A stretch of 64,000 nucleotides of DNA from Polytrichum commune. Lineage: Eukaryota > Streptophyta > Polytrichopsida > Polytrichales > Polytrichaceae. The notes under the pieces were generated by a model. The model saw only the letters and a program-made list of their open reading frames with translations. It made no database searches and was not told the origin of the DNA. The stretch lies in the NCBI GenBank assembly GCA_950295325.1, contig OX485806.1, forward strand, positions 53,253,169 to 53,317,168, given 5' to 3'. The position numbers and the translations under genes are program-made. Shown one piece after another: positions 1-12,800 of this stretch. Every line of letters starts with the position of its first letter. Within the stretch, counting starts at the first letter, position 1.

Positions 1-575
1 GCTTGGACGGGCCTTGGATAAAACCAAGAAACTTCTTAGTTGTGGGCTTGTCCGGGCGGGGGCAAGGTGATGGCGCGTGCTCATAAAAGTGCTACCCGCG
101 AGCTAACGAGAGTTGGCGCATGGGAGTCATGAACCCATGTCTTGAAAGAGCAAAGTGGGAACCGAGTCGGGCGGGACTTGGCATCACCCCCGTGCGATCG
201 AGGCGTGGCTTAACAATGGAAAGTCATCTCGGAGTTGCAACCGAGACAACTTAGTGGAAGCGTTGAGGTCTCGCCTAGATGTGTCACGTTAGGCTAGTGG
301 AGCCTAACGGGGGAGGCCCCAAAGGAGGGGCAACCCATGTGAGTCCCGAAGTAGGTGGGTCTAGTATAGGTTAGGTCCTTGGAGGAGTTCCAAGGTCGCT
401 AACGGACCACCTAGTAACGACACCTTTGGGACTATGCCAAATTTGAAGATGCATTGTGGGGGTCGCGCCCTAAGGTAAACACAATGCCGCACCATAGAGG
501 ATGGCAACTTGAGAATTGGTGTGCCGACTACGAGTATAGTCGATGGGGGCATCGACTCCGTTTGGTGGGGGTGAG
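1..575 (+). mobile_element. 3' end of the internal region of an LTR retrotransposon (left edge cut by the window)
   Basis: This non-coding stretch ends in a purine-rich tract (564-575, GGTGGGGGTGAG) directly against the TG of the LTR at 576. That is the position of a polypurine tract, so the stretch is read as the tail of a plus-strand element whose body lies left of the window. No reverse transcriptase, integrase or gag similarity is visible. The short open frames on both strands look like chance frames in GC-rich DNA. Confidence 0.5.
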
Positions 576-1548
576 TGTCGCGCACCTCTCCATGAGGAGT
601 GCCTGAAACACCATGGGCACAAGGGGGACCCCGGAGTGACACCCGGGACTTGTGGCGCCGTTGGTGAGAGGGCCCAAGTGATCCTAGTGTGGGTGAGGGC
701 CCCGGGCGTTGGGAACGCCTCCCACCCACGAAGACTAGGAGGCACAAGGGTAAGGCCATGAGTTATGCGTAGCTCATGGCGTGGTGATTCTAGAAAGCTC
801 AAGAACACCTCAATCGGAGGTGTGAGCTAGGAGTTATGGCCATTTGAGTGGGGCGCTGTCCCGGGACAGCGCCCTGTTACAGCAGTGCCTGGGAGCGATT
901 CCCGGGACTGCCAAGGTTCAAACAGGCATAACTTCCTAAATACTTGCCCGAATGGGGCAAGTGAGGAGTCCATCGGCATCTACGTGAAGCGTAGATGAAG
1001 ATGGAGTGGTTGGTTGTTATGATCAGACATCATACAAGGAAGTTATGATGGTCTGAAGCTGCTGGGCGGTTCTAGGCCCAGCAGCTAAAGGAAAATGTCC
1101 ACTTGGCCCCAACTCTTGGTAGAGAGACAAGAGGTTGGTTGACGGTGGGGTAGGGGCCCCGCGTGAAGTCCTAGAGGCTTATATGGGTGAGGTGGTGTGG
1201 CCTCACCCACCCGAGGCCGAACGGCAAGGCCTCCATGGGCTTTGGCCTATTGTGAGGCCATAGTTGCCTAGTATGGTTCGGGTTGTTGTAGTGTTGCTCC
1301 GGCAACGCGATGATCAACATGGGATTGGACTTCCATGGATGGAAGTCCACATCTAGGAATGGGCTACCGATTAAGGGGTGAGTCCCGAAAGCAAAGTAGG
1401 AGGGTTGGTTCCCTCCTATGAGCTATATGGTCCGGGGTAGGAGGAGCTAACCATTAGCATGGCGGAATGCGAATGGTTAGCGCTCGTAACCTTTGCTAGA
1501 ATTGAAAATTGGCAAGATTGTCAAGGGGGCTTAGCAAGGGTTGCGACA
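576..1548 (+). repeat. Long terminal repeat, family A (3' LTR, about 973 bp)
   Basis: The repeat begins TGTCGCGCACC and ends GGTTGCGACA, giving the TG...CA inverted termini of an LTR. A second copy, inverted relative to this one, lies at 18521-18619 plus 35753-36632, where a Copia element interrupts it. A third, partial copy is at about 1760-2068. The interrupted copy adds up to nearly the same length (about 975 bp), which supports the boundaries. The purine tract immediately to the left suggests this is the 3' LTR of a plus-oriented element. The superfamily cannot be told because no coding region is in the window. Confidence 0.65.
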
Positions 1549-1759
1549 TGGAGTCTCCCAATAGCTTCAAACCTCCATAATTTTGTCATTGAATCTTTGA
1601 TTCTATCAAGCGACTAGTCTCACGACATCTATTCTTTGCATCAATGCCAATAAACTCTTCACTTGCCCCATTCAAATAAAAATTAACAAATTATGGTTCT
1701 TTCAACATTAAGAATCTTGTGTGCCACTCCCATGTCATTGTTGTCCCACCACAATGCCC

Positions 1760-2068
1760 CTTCGAGTGCTAGGTTTTGTCCCTAGGTAGTGCCCCATTCA
1801 AATTGGCATATTTCCTAGCTCATACCTTTTATTGGGGAGTTTTTGAGCAATCTAGAATCTATCGCCTTATTCTACCCAATGTTTGTGGCCTTAACCTTGT
1901 GACTCCTAGTTTCCATCGGTGGAAGGCATTTTTAACGGCCGGGGCCTTCACCTATACTAGGATCACTTGGGCCCTCTCACCTATGGTGCCACAAGTCTCG
2001 GGTGTCATTCTAGGGTCCTTTTTGTGCCCATGGTGTTGCGGGCACTCCTCGTGGAGAGGTGCACGACA
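1760..2068 (-). repeat. Fragment of LTR family A, inverted
   Basis: About 300 bp match the outer part of the family-A LTR in the opposite orientation to the copy at 576-1548. Shared landmarks include the stretch around CTAGGATCACTTGGGCCCTC and the terminal GGTGCACGACA at 2058-2068. It is more diverged than the other two copies and lacks the rest of the LTR. The left boundary is approximate. Confidence 0.55.
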
Positions 2069-2401
2069 TTATGGACCTACATATGCAAATGTAGTGCCTA
2101 GAAATTTGTTTGCTTTGAGATTGCAGTGTGGATCTTGATGAATTGGTGCTTTGGAGTTTCAGACTTGTAGAATATATGGGTTGAGGTATTTGATTGTGTA
2201 AGGCATGTTTGAGGTGAAATAGATATTGTCTAAGTGATTTGAATGTCTTAGAACTTCTCTTGAGGTATAGAATATATGAGTTGAAATGTTTGAGAGTGAA
2301 AGAAACCTTCTTTGAGTGATTTGAATGTCCTAAGATTCTTTGAGGTGAAAAGGATTTGATTTGATAATTTTTAGCGTACAATTCCATTTTTTGAGTAGAA
2401 G
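2069..2401. other. Gene-free stretch with imperfect direct repeats
   Basis: No gene is seen. At about 2160-2360 short related phrases recur, such as GAGTGATTTGAATGTCCTA and TTGAGGTATAGAATATATG, giving an imperfect direct repeat of roughly 110 bp. It may be leader sequence of the Copia relic that follows. Confidence 0.3.
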
Positions 2402-2626
2402 ATGGCATATCTTGAAAACGAAGGGGCTAGAGTCATGGACAAACTCTATGGAGAGAGGTCTAACCTTTGGAAGTTTAAAATGGAGATGGTTTTGGATTCC
2501 ATGCATCTTTGGGTCATTATAGACAGATCCAAAGAAGGCTCCAACTTCCAACATAGATGTTGCCTCAAAGGTGAATTGATCAAAAGCATGTTGGGGTTGA
2601 GGACTAATATATGGACAATCCTCCCA
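2402..2626 (+). pseudogene. Ty1/Copia gag fragment (N-terminal part only)
   Basis: The reading frame from the ATG at 2402 gives a start resembling the N-terminus of plant Copia Gag proteins: a K-L-x-G segment, then W-K-F-K-M, then L-W-x-x-I (residues about 13-40). Similarity fades after about 75 residues and no zinc knuckle, protease or integrase follows. It is read as a short relic of an old Copia insertion. Similarity was judged by eye from the family pattern, so confidence is moderate. Confidence 0.45.
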
Positions 2627-5600
2627 CCAAGGTTGTGGACCACGCCTACACACCATCCCATTGTCTATTTGGCCAAGATCAAAATTGTGCATTTCCATGG
2701 ACCAAGCCCTTGTCACATCTCCATGGTTCCAAATGTCCTGGCATTTGCCAAAATCCTTATCAATTCCAAGGTTCCCATCACCCAATTATTCGTGTGCATG
2801 TCCGTGCTACTAGCTTTGCACACACCGACCTCTTAAAAATAGGAGGTTGGAAATTTTTTCTCAGTGGATTTTTTCTCTTGTTGGTTTCCATAAGTACATT
2901 GCATGCCTTGGTTTTTACAAACGCCCATCACAACCTATCCTCAATTTTTGCCCATTTCATCTAATTGGTGATTTTTTAAGGGTGTTGCACTCTTGAATGT
3001 GCATCCATTCATGATTTCATCGTTGGATAGGCATGTTTTGCAAGTTTGATTGATGTTTGGCGCTCCGTAGAATGCAAAACATTATGTTTCTCATACACTA
3101 TTGTATTCTATGTACAATTTTTTGTCGTACAATGCAAGAGTAGGTCATCAAATATGGACATTGTCCATTCAATACAAAATAAAAAAATTTAAAGTCATGA
3201 AGATGATGAGAACATAAGAAAAAATGGCCACAAAAGCCATTGTAGAAGAAAGAAATTTGAACTCCATTGATGTTCCAAACGTGTAGGATATGTTGATTCT
3301 ATGCCTATTAATTGTAGTTGGATATTTCTGATAGTGGCATGATTAGGTCCTAAACGTATTAATAGTTGTTTCCCTTAAATAATGTATTCGAATCCTAATC
3401 AATACATTCAATTTCTATTATTTTCCACATTTTTTCATACTTTGTTTTTGCAAATGATTTGATAATTACTATATTTGTGTTGTTGTGGTTAATGTCATGC
3501 ATAAAAATCACATTATATTCATCCAAAATTAAACATGTTATATCTATTTTTTTTTTGTTTCATATTTTAGAGCCGTTTAATAATCTCAAAATCATGAAAA
3601 ATCTCTTAATACCAAATATAGTGTTAGCAATAAAAACATTTTAGTAAAATTCAACAACCAAAATACAATTAATGACACAAGAGAATAACAATCAAATTTT
3701 GATTATTATTTACAAACAATAAATTTTATTATAAAACATATGCATACAAACAACTTCTTTATTATCGACCAATCTTTTGCTAACAAAAATCCATATGATG
3801 CAACATATGTCCTCACATCATCTCCAATTGCTTTTAACTTTGGAGGAAACAAAAAAGAAAAAGAAATCTCACCTATGGGAAGACCATTAGCAAATTCAAA
3901 TAATGCATTGATTTCCTTTAGGTTGTGTTTATTTCATGATGGAAGTAAATTTGAAGGAGATGAAACATTTGGAATTGGCAACCCCCTTAGTAAACTTGCA
4001 GTGATTAAATCCGGTCCACCAAATTTTCATTTGTGCATGAAACTCAAGTTTTGCACACTTGACCAATTTGAACTTATATTTACATATATCAAATTTAAAA
4101 ATAATAATCACACACTCATATGGAAATAGAAACAACATTAAAGATATTTTGGAAGATATTTGTGTTTAAATCCTACATGTTGAAGGACCTATAGGATGTG
4201 CAAATGGCAATGGTGTAGCATCATTTCTTTTTTCTTTTTTTTGCAACCTCATCTAATCGGTTTTGTCTCTTTGTTGGGATTTTTTCCACCTTTTGTAAAC
4301 AAATTTTTTTTGAACATTCAATGAACCATGGGTGGATTTCCACCAAGTTGTGAATCCATAATAAGAAAAGCGTATAGAATATGCAAATGTTGCTTGACTA
4401 CTCAACCCCAAAATTGAAAAATGAAAGAAAAACTTGTTTTTTGGGAATGCAACCCTTTGTATTGTACTTCTAGGGAGATGGACTCTTCTTTGGAAACTTA
4501 AATGACATGTGTGGTACAAAGCATACATGGTAATTATTGGGGACATTGACCATATGACAACAATGGATGAAAACATTAATTATTTGATATTTATTACATT
4601 TAATGTCATTTTTTCTAAATCTTACAACCTTTTTTTGCATGTTAACCTATATTTCAAAAGGATTAATACATTTTTAAAATGTTTATACTTTTAAAAATAG
4701 ATACCTCTCCATTAAGTATTCTATGTATGTTAATGCCTCTAATAAAATCCTTCTTACAATCATGTTAGTTTGTACGTTGTGTGAAGAATCCACCCTTGAA
4801 TAAGGTTCCTTAAAAAAACTAAAAGAGAAGAACTTAATAAGAAAATATAACAATCACATAAACTAAATGAATATGATATCACAACATGTTGGACTCAAAA
4901 CAAACATGTAGATCGCACAACAAATCTTCCATCCAAATAACTCAACAAATTTGTGGATTTTGTGAAAGGTATATATTCCCTTAACAATGGAATAAAAACC
5001 TTGGCCTACAAAATACAAACCTATTCACTTCTTGAAAATGCTTGTTGAAATTCATTCATATTTTTTGCACAAAATTTTTAAACCAAAAAATTATTATTCA
5101 CGCCATATTTTGTTTCATGTAGAATCATTGTTTTATGACACAATTTCAATAAGTGCATCTTCCGTGTGGAATTAAGATCCAAAAACTCATTAAGGACATG
5201 GACCAAGTTCTTTGAGATGACCAAGGACGATTTGGAATATAGTGCAAACCCTCTTCTATGTAATATCTTAAACTATATTATTAACACTACATAAGCTTGT
5301 GTGGGGTGAAAATTCATCGTATTCCGGCAACAATGATAATGAACACCACAATATATTCAATTTTTTTACCTTTTTAGGATGTCAAATCAATTCGTATGAC
5401 TTTTAGTTTCAAAAACATTTATGACAAAAAATTCAAACTCTAGACAAAACAATTGGATGTTATGCAATTTTGCATGTTCAGTTCATTGCACTCAAGATAG
5501 AAAGGATGGACACATGGCCCAAAAATGGGTCACCATTGCATGTCACCGTTTGGGAGGTTGGATAGGCAGTAATGTGGCTAAATCCATGTTACAACCAAAG

Positions 5601-6099
5601 GTTGTAGAATGCAATAAAAATGCAAAATGCTTTTACCCAAGGCAATAAACACATTGCGTATATTTTATGCAATGTTAAAAGTAATTGTGTTTTCATTGTA
5701 ATTTTATACTGTCATGTTCAAATTGTTACTTCAATGTTGTGACCCATGTCCTCCAAGGCTGCCATGTCTTCCATGTGCCAAGCCAAAAGGCTCTTATCAA
5801 GTGCAAACTCTCCCACTGTTGTGGACTAGTTGTTGGTCGTAGTGTGGGCATGCTATTACCAACCAGGGCTTTCAAGAAATCACTCATGCCCATATCGCAT
5901 CAAAATTTTCGTCTAGTTTTAACCGTGAAATTGCTGGGATTATGTTGAGAAGTAGAAGATGGCCTACCACTTTTCACACTATCACGGCCGGAAATGGTGT
6001 CTGAACTGGCGTCTGTGATGAGCCCCTCATCAGTCAATCTATCCGTTCATTGGCCGGGTCTTTACGCGTCCACCAGACGGCACTGGTCAAACTAGTTTA
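2627..6099. other. AT-rich intergenic DNA without recognisable genes
   Basis: About 3.5 kb of AT-rich sequence with many homopolymer runs and only short open frames on either strand. The longest (about 129 codons at 3740-4129) has low-complexity AT-driven composition and no family signature. No tRNA, rRNA or transposon termini were recognised. From about 5990 the composition becomes more GC-rich ahead of the MITE at 6100. Confidence 0.5.
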
Positions 6100-6612
6100 G
6101 GGGCGGTTTACACTATGGACCATGAAGTCGTCCCACGTAAGAGGCCTATTTTGCGTGGGACGACTTCCATGGTCCGAGTTACTAAAATATTAGTTTTCAT
6201 GGTTCATGGGCCATTCACTAGGTGTAAACCGAATGTGGACCATGAAGAATGACCATGCACCAAAAAGTGGAGGTGCTGATTTTTTTAATATTAAAAAAAG
6301 GCAATTTATGGAAAAAGTCAAGTTTGACCATTAAATCATTAAAAAAATCATTAAAACGGCATTTTTCTGACATGGGCCCTTGCTTATTTTCCTAGACCAC
6401 CTCTTTTGCTTGTCCCAACGGAAAACCCGTTGGACCATGGTAATGGATAGAGTAGGCTTAAAAAAATATATTTTGTGGACCTCAACCTCCGTGGTCACTC
6501 GGCCATTTTTTCCTTGGTGTAAACCCAAGTCGTCCCGGGACGACTTCAACGTCCAATCACATCGCTTAGACGGCCGTGGGACGACTTCATGGTCCATAGT
6601 GTAAACCGCCTC
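6100..6612. mobile_element. PIF/Harbinger-like MITE upstream of QSOX
   Basis: A 513-bp element with terminal inverted repeats of about 38 bp and a single mismatch (left 6100-6137, right 6575-6612), starting GGGGCGGTTTACACTATGG. It is flanked by the 3-bp duplication TTA (6097-6099 and 6613-6615), the target preference of PIF/Harbinger elements. The inside is also foldback in nature. The left repeat is followed after a short loop by its own complement (about 6117-6175), and 6527-6546 is a perfect 20-bp palindrome. It encodes nothing and would be mobilised in trans. Confidence 0.85.
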
Positions 6613-6615
6613 TTA

Positions 6616-6807
6616 GTGAATCTCTGAAGTGATGTTTCGCTGCCGCCTGGCTCCCTTTCGATCGATCACTTCTTCGATCCATCCCCTCCTCCATTTTTAT
6701 GAACCCCACACTTTAGCCCTTTTCGTATCATAGGCAACTGGGCGGTCTTTGTGCCAGGAGAGGCGACTTTGTTTAGTGCAGACCTTCTGCACATGGAATT
6801 GCATTGC
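6616..6807 (+). promoter_or_regulatory. Presumed proximal promoter and 5' UTR of QSOX
   Basis: Only about 190 bp separate the MITE end from the chosen QSOX start codon. No convincing TATA box is visible. The stretch is pyrimidine-rich at 6640-6690, as is common in plant 5' leaders. Two ATGs lie in frame upstream of the chosen start (6751 and 6793). They would place 19 or 5 extra residues before the signal peptide. The transcription start may lie inside the MITE. Confidence 0.35.
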
Positions 6808-9800
6808 ATGGCGAAGCAAGTGCTCATAATTGCGCTGTGTCTGCTCCTTTTGGCGAGCAGCTCCCGGGCGCGATGGGGCGCCAGGAGTGGCGCAGAGAAG
6901 GATCCTGACGATGTTGTGCATGAGGTCACTGTGGCCACTTTTAATTCCACCCTGGCAGCAGCACCTGCGACTTGGGCCATGGTGGAGTTTTATGCCCACT
7001 GGTATGTGCATGATGCCGGTCTCAGACCTCCACTCTTCCTCTGCCCCACATTTTTCTTTGGTTTAAAAATTCAATATCGTCGTTCTGACCTCGAATTTAC
7101 ACCAAAAAATGGATCGCACAGACCAAACAATATATAGAGTGGTGCAAAGTGTCAAAAGATGTGAATATATATTGTTAGAGCAACTGTTTTTGTGATGCTT
7201 AGATAGGATCTGTTGGTTACTCGCAATCGCCCATTCCTTTTGTGGTGAAACTAACATAGGAATGGTCTATAGGTGAATAGATGCTTGCACTTCTGTGATT
7301 CAGTGTAGTTGCTTAGCAAGATTAGAAAACGAGGGTGCGGGTATGATAGGTTCTGCTTGACCAACATTACGATATCCGTTGACGCGTTCTAGCATTCTCT
7401 TTACTACTGTGAGAGGGCCCACATGTAACAAAACAATCCTCACATTCAACAGGAATTTGTTTATCAGCACGGTCCATGTTTGTGCTGAACATTGATCTGT
7501 GCACATCTTGGTCTGACATAAGGTATGTTGGGGATATTGCAGGTGTGGTGCGTGCAAGAATTACAAGGTCAGCTGTTGTATTGAAAAATAACCCTGTTGT
7601 GCTGCTACTTGCATTTCATTGAGTTTTCATTGGTAGCATCTCTGGGTTCCAAACTCAAGGAATATATGAATATAATAGAATTCGATCTCTTGGCGTAGGC
7701 TCCATACAACTGCTTCTGGCACCATGTCTGCTGTGTGTAGTATTCACTTTTGAGTACCGATACCGATTAGCCTAATGTGGGGATTTTGTGGATTCTGCAG
7801 CCACATTATGAGAAGGTTGCTCGGCTTTTCAATGGGCCCAACGCTGTCCACACCGGTGAAGTGTACCTTGCCAAAGTGGATTGTGCTGATCAGGTATTGT
7901 TAGAAATTCTTGCATCCACCCTGTTCTGTAGTTTGTATTATCCTCAAAAAGTTTTTATCATTTTTGCGGGTGGTTTAATCTATTCCCCACCGATAAGTTG
8001 TCTTTGATTCTCTCTGTCAGTCTTTGTTTTACTACTGCGAGCCACTTTTGTTTACTGCAAAGCTGGATGAATGGTTTTCTGTTAGGCATCATATGTTGAT
8101 AGTGGTTCTGTTTATTGACATCTGGGTGTGGGTGCAACTAAGTTGAGGATTTATTCAACGGAACAAGTAGATGGTCTGTTGTGAGTTCTAGCCATTGTAG
8201 TTGCAAAGCTTCTAGTAGGGTGTAAGGTCATCTCTAGCAATGCTTCTATGGCCACAGTGATGGAAATTCTGGTCACATTGGCTGCACAGATCAATCAAGA
8301 GCTTTGTGCAAGATTTGCAGTCAAATATTATCCAACATTATTGTGGGCTGCTCCTCCAATTCTTGCATCTGGAGACCGTATAGCAAAAGGAGAGGAGCTG
8401 GAGGAAGTGACAAACGTCTTTTCTGCAGAAAAACTTCTTGATTGGATCAACAAGCAACTTGCCAAGTACATAGAAGCAATCTAAACTGTTATCCCAATCC
8501 CGTGATAGAGTTTCTGGCTGTTAATGTGATTCCTTTTTCATGTGAATGATTAATTGCATGCAATGCACATCAAACATAGACACTTCATTATTGTCTTGTA
8601 TCTTCATAGTAGAACCCCAAGAGTACAAAAGGATAATGTGGCTCTGTGTCTGTTGGATCAGAACATATTTGTTATCTGATGCAACTGCACATGAAGCTGC
8701 ACTGTCTGCTGGTTTTCATTCGTCTGATATTGTGCAGGTAACCCACTCTACTGCTCTTTATGAACTTCAATGATGTTGTCTGTATGTTATGAAGTAGCTG
8801 GTCATATTGTTATTGGTATGGTTGCCACCCCTTTTTGTCCTGAGGAGCTAAATCTTGTGTCCTTGTTTGAATAGGCAGTTGCATCAGTTCACGACACTGA
8901 AGAAGCCACTGCCACAGCATTCCAAATTATGCTTGATGAGAGGGTTCGTGTAGTTCCAACTTATTAAATGTCTTTCACAGGTGTTCAAGGCCCAAGTTCT
9001 ACTGACCATTTCACCCTTCAGACCCCTTCAATGAAATTGCACTTCTCATTTATTTAAGTTTCAATGTTTCACTGGAAGATCGTCGTCAGCATTGGCTACA
9101 AGTAGATGCTTTACTGGGATATCACTTTCTGCAACTGTGTTGTGTCTCAATCCGTGAAGGACCAGGTGCTTCATCACATGATTGAGATGACATTTGGTTA
9201 TAAATTAAGAAATTCAACCTTAAAAAAATAACTTGGTGCAAATGGTTTTCAGATCACAGCCCCATGGTTCTTGTAAATGAACAACCATTTAGCTCAATGG
9301 AAGAAGATCATGTCTCTATTAACAGACAAACACTACGATACTGAGCTTTAGTGGATTTCTTTGTGTTGCGACCCTCAGAATTTGCTATTGAAAGTTGTGT
9401 TTCTATGAACCCATGGTTATGTTAATTGCTGTACATGTGCTCCTAGGGAGTTGATTTATGTGGATATGCCAATGTATGGTGTCAAATCTGAAGACAGTTG
9501 GACATACAACTCATTTAGCTCTATTGCTTTTACAGCTGTTGACTTCCAAAAATCGAGGTCCCTTCATACAATTTCTACAACTTTTGGTGGTCCATCACCC
9601 TTCCAAAAGGTTGAGATCACCCCGTTACCCACTGAATGTGAGTGCACCGCTTGTTTACTTTTGCAGTCCAGAACGGGATACATCACAAGTGTGCATTAAC
9701 CATGTAGCATAGCTTTGGCAGAGCTGAGTAATCCTCATAGGATGTCTTAAGAGCATCATGCTTCCCCTATGCAGTGATGCTATATACATCTGTTGTGGTT

Positions 9801-12800
9801 CAGATGTGGTCTTATGATTCTCTTTGTCTTTGAAAGTGGGAACACTGATAACTGTGCGTGTCTCAATAACAGGTGTCGTAAGGGTACTGCTGATCTGTTA
9901 GTGAATTTGGCTGATCTCTGGCCTGTTGGAGAGCCTTCAGCGCTGGCATTACAGAGTCGTCGAATTTGTGGAGATTCCTCACCAGGCAATTTTTGGGTTA
10001 ACACCTGCTTACTTTTTAAACTTCATATGCCATCATTGGTAACCTGTTCCACAGATTTTGTCTACTTAGTTCCAACACTTCTGTGGAAAGTTCTGCTACT
10101 GGCAACTGGCATGTGTGCTAATGCTGTGGGATTGTGGTTTCACAACAATAGTCTGCTTCATGGTGATGTTTTCTTACAGGAGACAGAACTTGCATTTGAT
10201 TTGCTTCTAGTGCTTCTAGAGTATTTTGAGTCTTTTGCTCTGTGACTTCAAGGCATCTCGTTATGTCATGAAATGGGCATATGCAAGATTTGGGCTGGAA
10301 TAATGTTATTCACATGATGTGTACATTGAAATCCCGAGTAGCCTGATCTCAAGCCAGTGCACACGATATTGCCAAACAGACTAAAAACAATTGGCAATAT
10401 CGTGTGCGTATTGTATTGAACTTCGTTCATTAATTTGTACTCCTGGGTATGAGGGGTAGTGTGCTTTCTGTAGTTTATGTATATCTACTTGTGAAGACAT
10501 TTATACTTGAATAGAGTGCCCACGCATTTGGAACAGTTTTTGGCTACTTCTCAGCTATGAAGACTGCCCATTGAAGTACTCATGTTGCAATTTTAAATGG
10601 GTAACTACTATTTTGTGAATGACTACTAGTATTGGAGTTTTAGTTCACAATTGGGTCATTTGATTAGCTGTTCGCACTGTATTAAGAACTAAGAGCATGC
10701 CTTTCTATGTTGTTTAAGTCCACATTTTCTCCTACTACTGCATTTACTACTACTGTATAGAGGAAATGACTGTAGAACATCTTGGAAAGAAACAACCTGG
10801 AAATGGTTACCCATGATGAAGCCTCTCTATACAAGGTGTCATGAAGAGAGAAGAGCTATGTGGTGGGAGACATCTCGTACTGTTGATATGACCAAGTTCT
10901 GTCAAGCATTCAGTCTTAGTTCTTAAGAACTGCTTTGAAGTTCTAGATATATATTAATGCTACATTTTCATGGAACCTGTGCATTGAGAAGTTTGAACAG
11001 GAAAACCCTCGATCATGGTAGCAATTGTGCAACTAGAAAATGTCACCCAGCAGTTAGGTGTAATTGTGAATATCCAGCATACGAATTTGGAATTTGAATG
11101 AGGGATAATCATATGGTTTTGGCTGACTGCTTGTATGGTTCACGTATGTGTGTAGGTTTCTTGCAGAGGTGACAAACGGGGATACAAGTAAAAATTGTTA
11201 CCTTTCTTCTATGAGTTCCAATTAGGTTTTTTTAGGTGACTCCCAGTTTGTGACTTCTGTTGATACGTTGCTAAAATTGTATTGAATATGGTTGCATTGC
11301 AGATCCCTGTGTGGACATAAATAACTTGTGATAGTTTAGATAAGGGTGTGCCATTAACACTGTTTTTTATTGGGCTCGATCAAATGCATGTGATTATATA
11401 TGGGTGGCTGTGCAGCTGTGGATTGTGGTTGCTATTTCATTCATTAAGTGTCCGGGTGTCGGACAAGGAAAGTAATGCGGCCTTGCGTGCAATCCACACA
11501 TTTGTTGAGAACTTCTTCAATTGTCAAGAATGCCGTGAACACTTCCTGGAAATGAGCTCTAGGTGGGTTCTGCCTCTTAATGTAGTGGTCTTCTAGCCTT
11601 GTGTGCATGGCTCTTGGATGACTACATCTGTGGCTTACTGTATGGGTACCCTTGTCATATTGTTATGAATGAAATAAATTGATGAGGGCACCATTTGAGA
11701 TATGCAATTGTGTTCTTTAATGTCTAGGGATCATCATTGTACTGCACAGGAAATTGTTGTGCAACCTGATATAGGTTATGACCCTGAGCCATATACTATT
11801 GTTGTATCAAACATGTCCTTTTTAGTAAGATCCTAAGGTCATGGGATGTAATCAGGCTGGTGCTTTTTCTCTCTGATGTTTGCTAATTCTTCAGAATTCC
11901 TACAGCAGTGTCATGAACTCAACAAATACTCGTCGAGATCTTGTGATGTGGCTGTGGCAAGCACACAATGAGGTATGTACATTGGATCATAGTAGAGATA
12001 TTTTATCGTTACTGTGCAGTAAGTGTTTTGCAGCAGTTGTGTGTTCTTTTCAATTATTTTGAACATCGAATTGGTCTTGCTTGGGAAGGAGATGTTCTTG
12101 TTGCAGTTTCTCTGCATTTCATTCCTTCTCCTTGCTGGTGTTTTGAAATTGAATGGCAAAATCTGGAAATCATGCTTTTCTGTCCTTTACAAGTGAAGGT
12201 TCAGTTTTGAATCGCATTTCTTTGATGAAGGACGAGAATATAAGATTTGTCAAATAGTTTTGCATGCAATGTGTGTAGTGGTGGTCTTACCTCCATTCAC
12301 TAACTCTGTTTCTTCTCGCCAGTTTTCTGCATCCGGGTCTGTTTCAGCAGCTATTGGAAAGCACTAGAGACATTTTCTCACTCTTTGTTGTGTTTGTAAG
12401 CAATTTCCATGATTAAAGCTAGGGGTGGTTTTGTTTTGATATAGGTGAACCAGCGTTTAGCAAAAGCTGACCTCAGTATACCTGATTCTAAACCTGAACG
12501 GGCTGTTTGGCCATCCAAGCAACTGTGCAGCACCTGCATATCTAGCACCCATGAACAGACTACACGAGGAATCGACATAGAGTGGGCTTATGATGCTGTT
12601 TACAGTTTTGTAACAAATTGGTATGGCCCTTCCCTGCAATCCTTACCCAAAATGAAAAGCACATTGGTCAACTTGAGGGAGTCAGTTAAGGGTAGCGAGG
12701 GAGAGGATTGTAGTAGAAGCGGCAGTGCAGCAGTGAAGGGCGCAGTTTTTGGAGTTTTCATGGAGAGCTGTGCCTTTGCACTTATTGCTTGGTGGTGGCG

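Noticed and set aside
361..808. Overlapping frames of 112-132 codons in the family-A region
   Set aside because: They overlap on both strands in GC-rich repeat DNA. Related copies at 1776-2138 and 36531-36899 do not keep the same protein.
8546..8773. Separate small gene between QSOX exons
   Set aside because: Most of the frame is intron. Its 3' part is exon 5 of QSOX in the correct phase.
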